Of a DNA stretch of 6,981 nt, positions 6,917-6,981 are shown piece after piece. Position 1 is the stretch's first letter; each line of letters starts with the position of its first letter. Where the stretch lies: contig CAMWMW010000089.1 of the NCBI GenBank assembly GCA_947175455.1, positions 1-6,981 on the forward strand, given 5' to 3'. The DNA is from an uncultured Porphyromonadaceae bacterium (GTDB lineage Bacteria > Bacteroidota > Bacteroidia > Bacteroidales > Muribaculaceae). A model generated the notes under the pieces. It saw only the letters and a list, made by a program, of their open reading frames with translations, was not told where the DNA came from and made no database searches. Position numbers and translations under genes: made by a program.

Positions 6917-6981
6917 ATCTTACATTTTGAAGTTGTTTAAACTAATTTGATTTGTGAAATTTTTTAAGGAAAATAACGATA

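Noticed and set aside
6917..6981. Possible promoter of the exporter operon (minus-strand TAGTTTAA near 6937-6944).
   Set aside because: It matches only part of TAnnTTTG and has no -33 partner at the right distance; the true promoter may lie further right, outside the window.

Overview
The window looks like chromosomal DNA from a Bacteroidota gut-type bacterium, most likely Bacteroidales. This rests on several things: no Shine-Dalgarno motif ahead of any start codon, A/T-rich leaders, promoter elements of the Bacteroides type (TTG / TAnnTTTG), an OMP_b-brl_3-type outer-membrane barrel, a C39-peptidase ABC transporter of the Bacteroidales style, and a class I CoA-transferase typical of fermentative members. 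The family or genus cannot be fixed from the sequence alone.

Left part (1-2171): two ordinary metabolic/housekeeping genes diverge from a short shared regulatory region (694-785). Leftward runs an acetyl-CoA hydrolase/transferase (succinate CoA-transferase-like). Its reading frame is cut by an in-frame TAG at 49-51, although coding-like sequence continues in the same frame to the window edge. Rightward runs miaB, the radical-SAM methylthiotransferase that makes ms2i6A37 in tRNA. It is intact with all six cluster-binding cysteines. The two promoters appear to meet in a near-palindrome at 760-777.

Middle (2172-2257): a very long hairpin (stem 2184-2209 with 2213-2238, 3-nt loop) separates convergent transcription of miaB from the leftward operon. 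It has a U-tract on the minus strand, so it is the probable terminator of that operon.

Right part (2258-6916): a tight three-gene minus-strand operon that is more A/T-rich than miaB. In order of transcription it encodes (1) a 738-aa TonB-receptor-like outer-membrane beta-barrel with signal peptide and plug but no carboxypeptidase-like N-terminal domain; (2) a 730-aa peptidase-containing ABC transporter (C39 protease + membrane domain + ATPase, all catalytic motifs intact); and (3) a 75-aa single-pass membrane protein. The small protein resembles only the N-terminal anchor of a HlyD-type adaptor, and also carries a Gly-Gly that could be read as a C39 cleavage site. The gaps are 11 and 10 nt. 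The set looks like a peptide-export or maturation system spanning both membranes, but with no full periplasmic adaptor and no TolC-like channel in view. It is the most interesting part of the window. Its substrate is not identified here.
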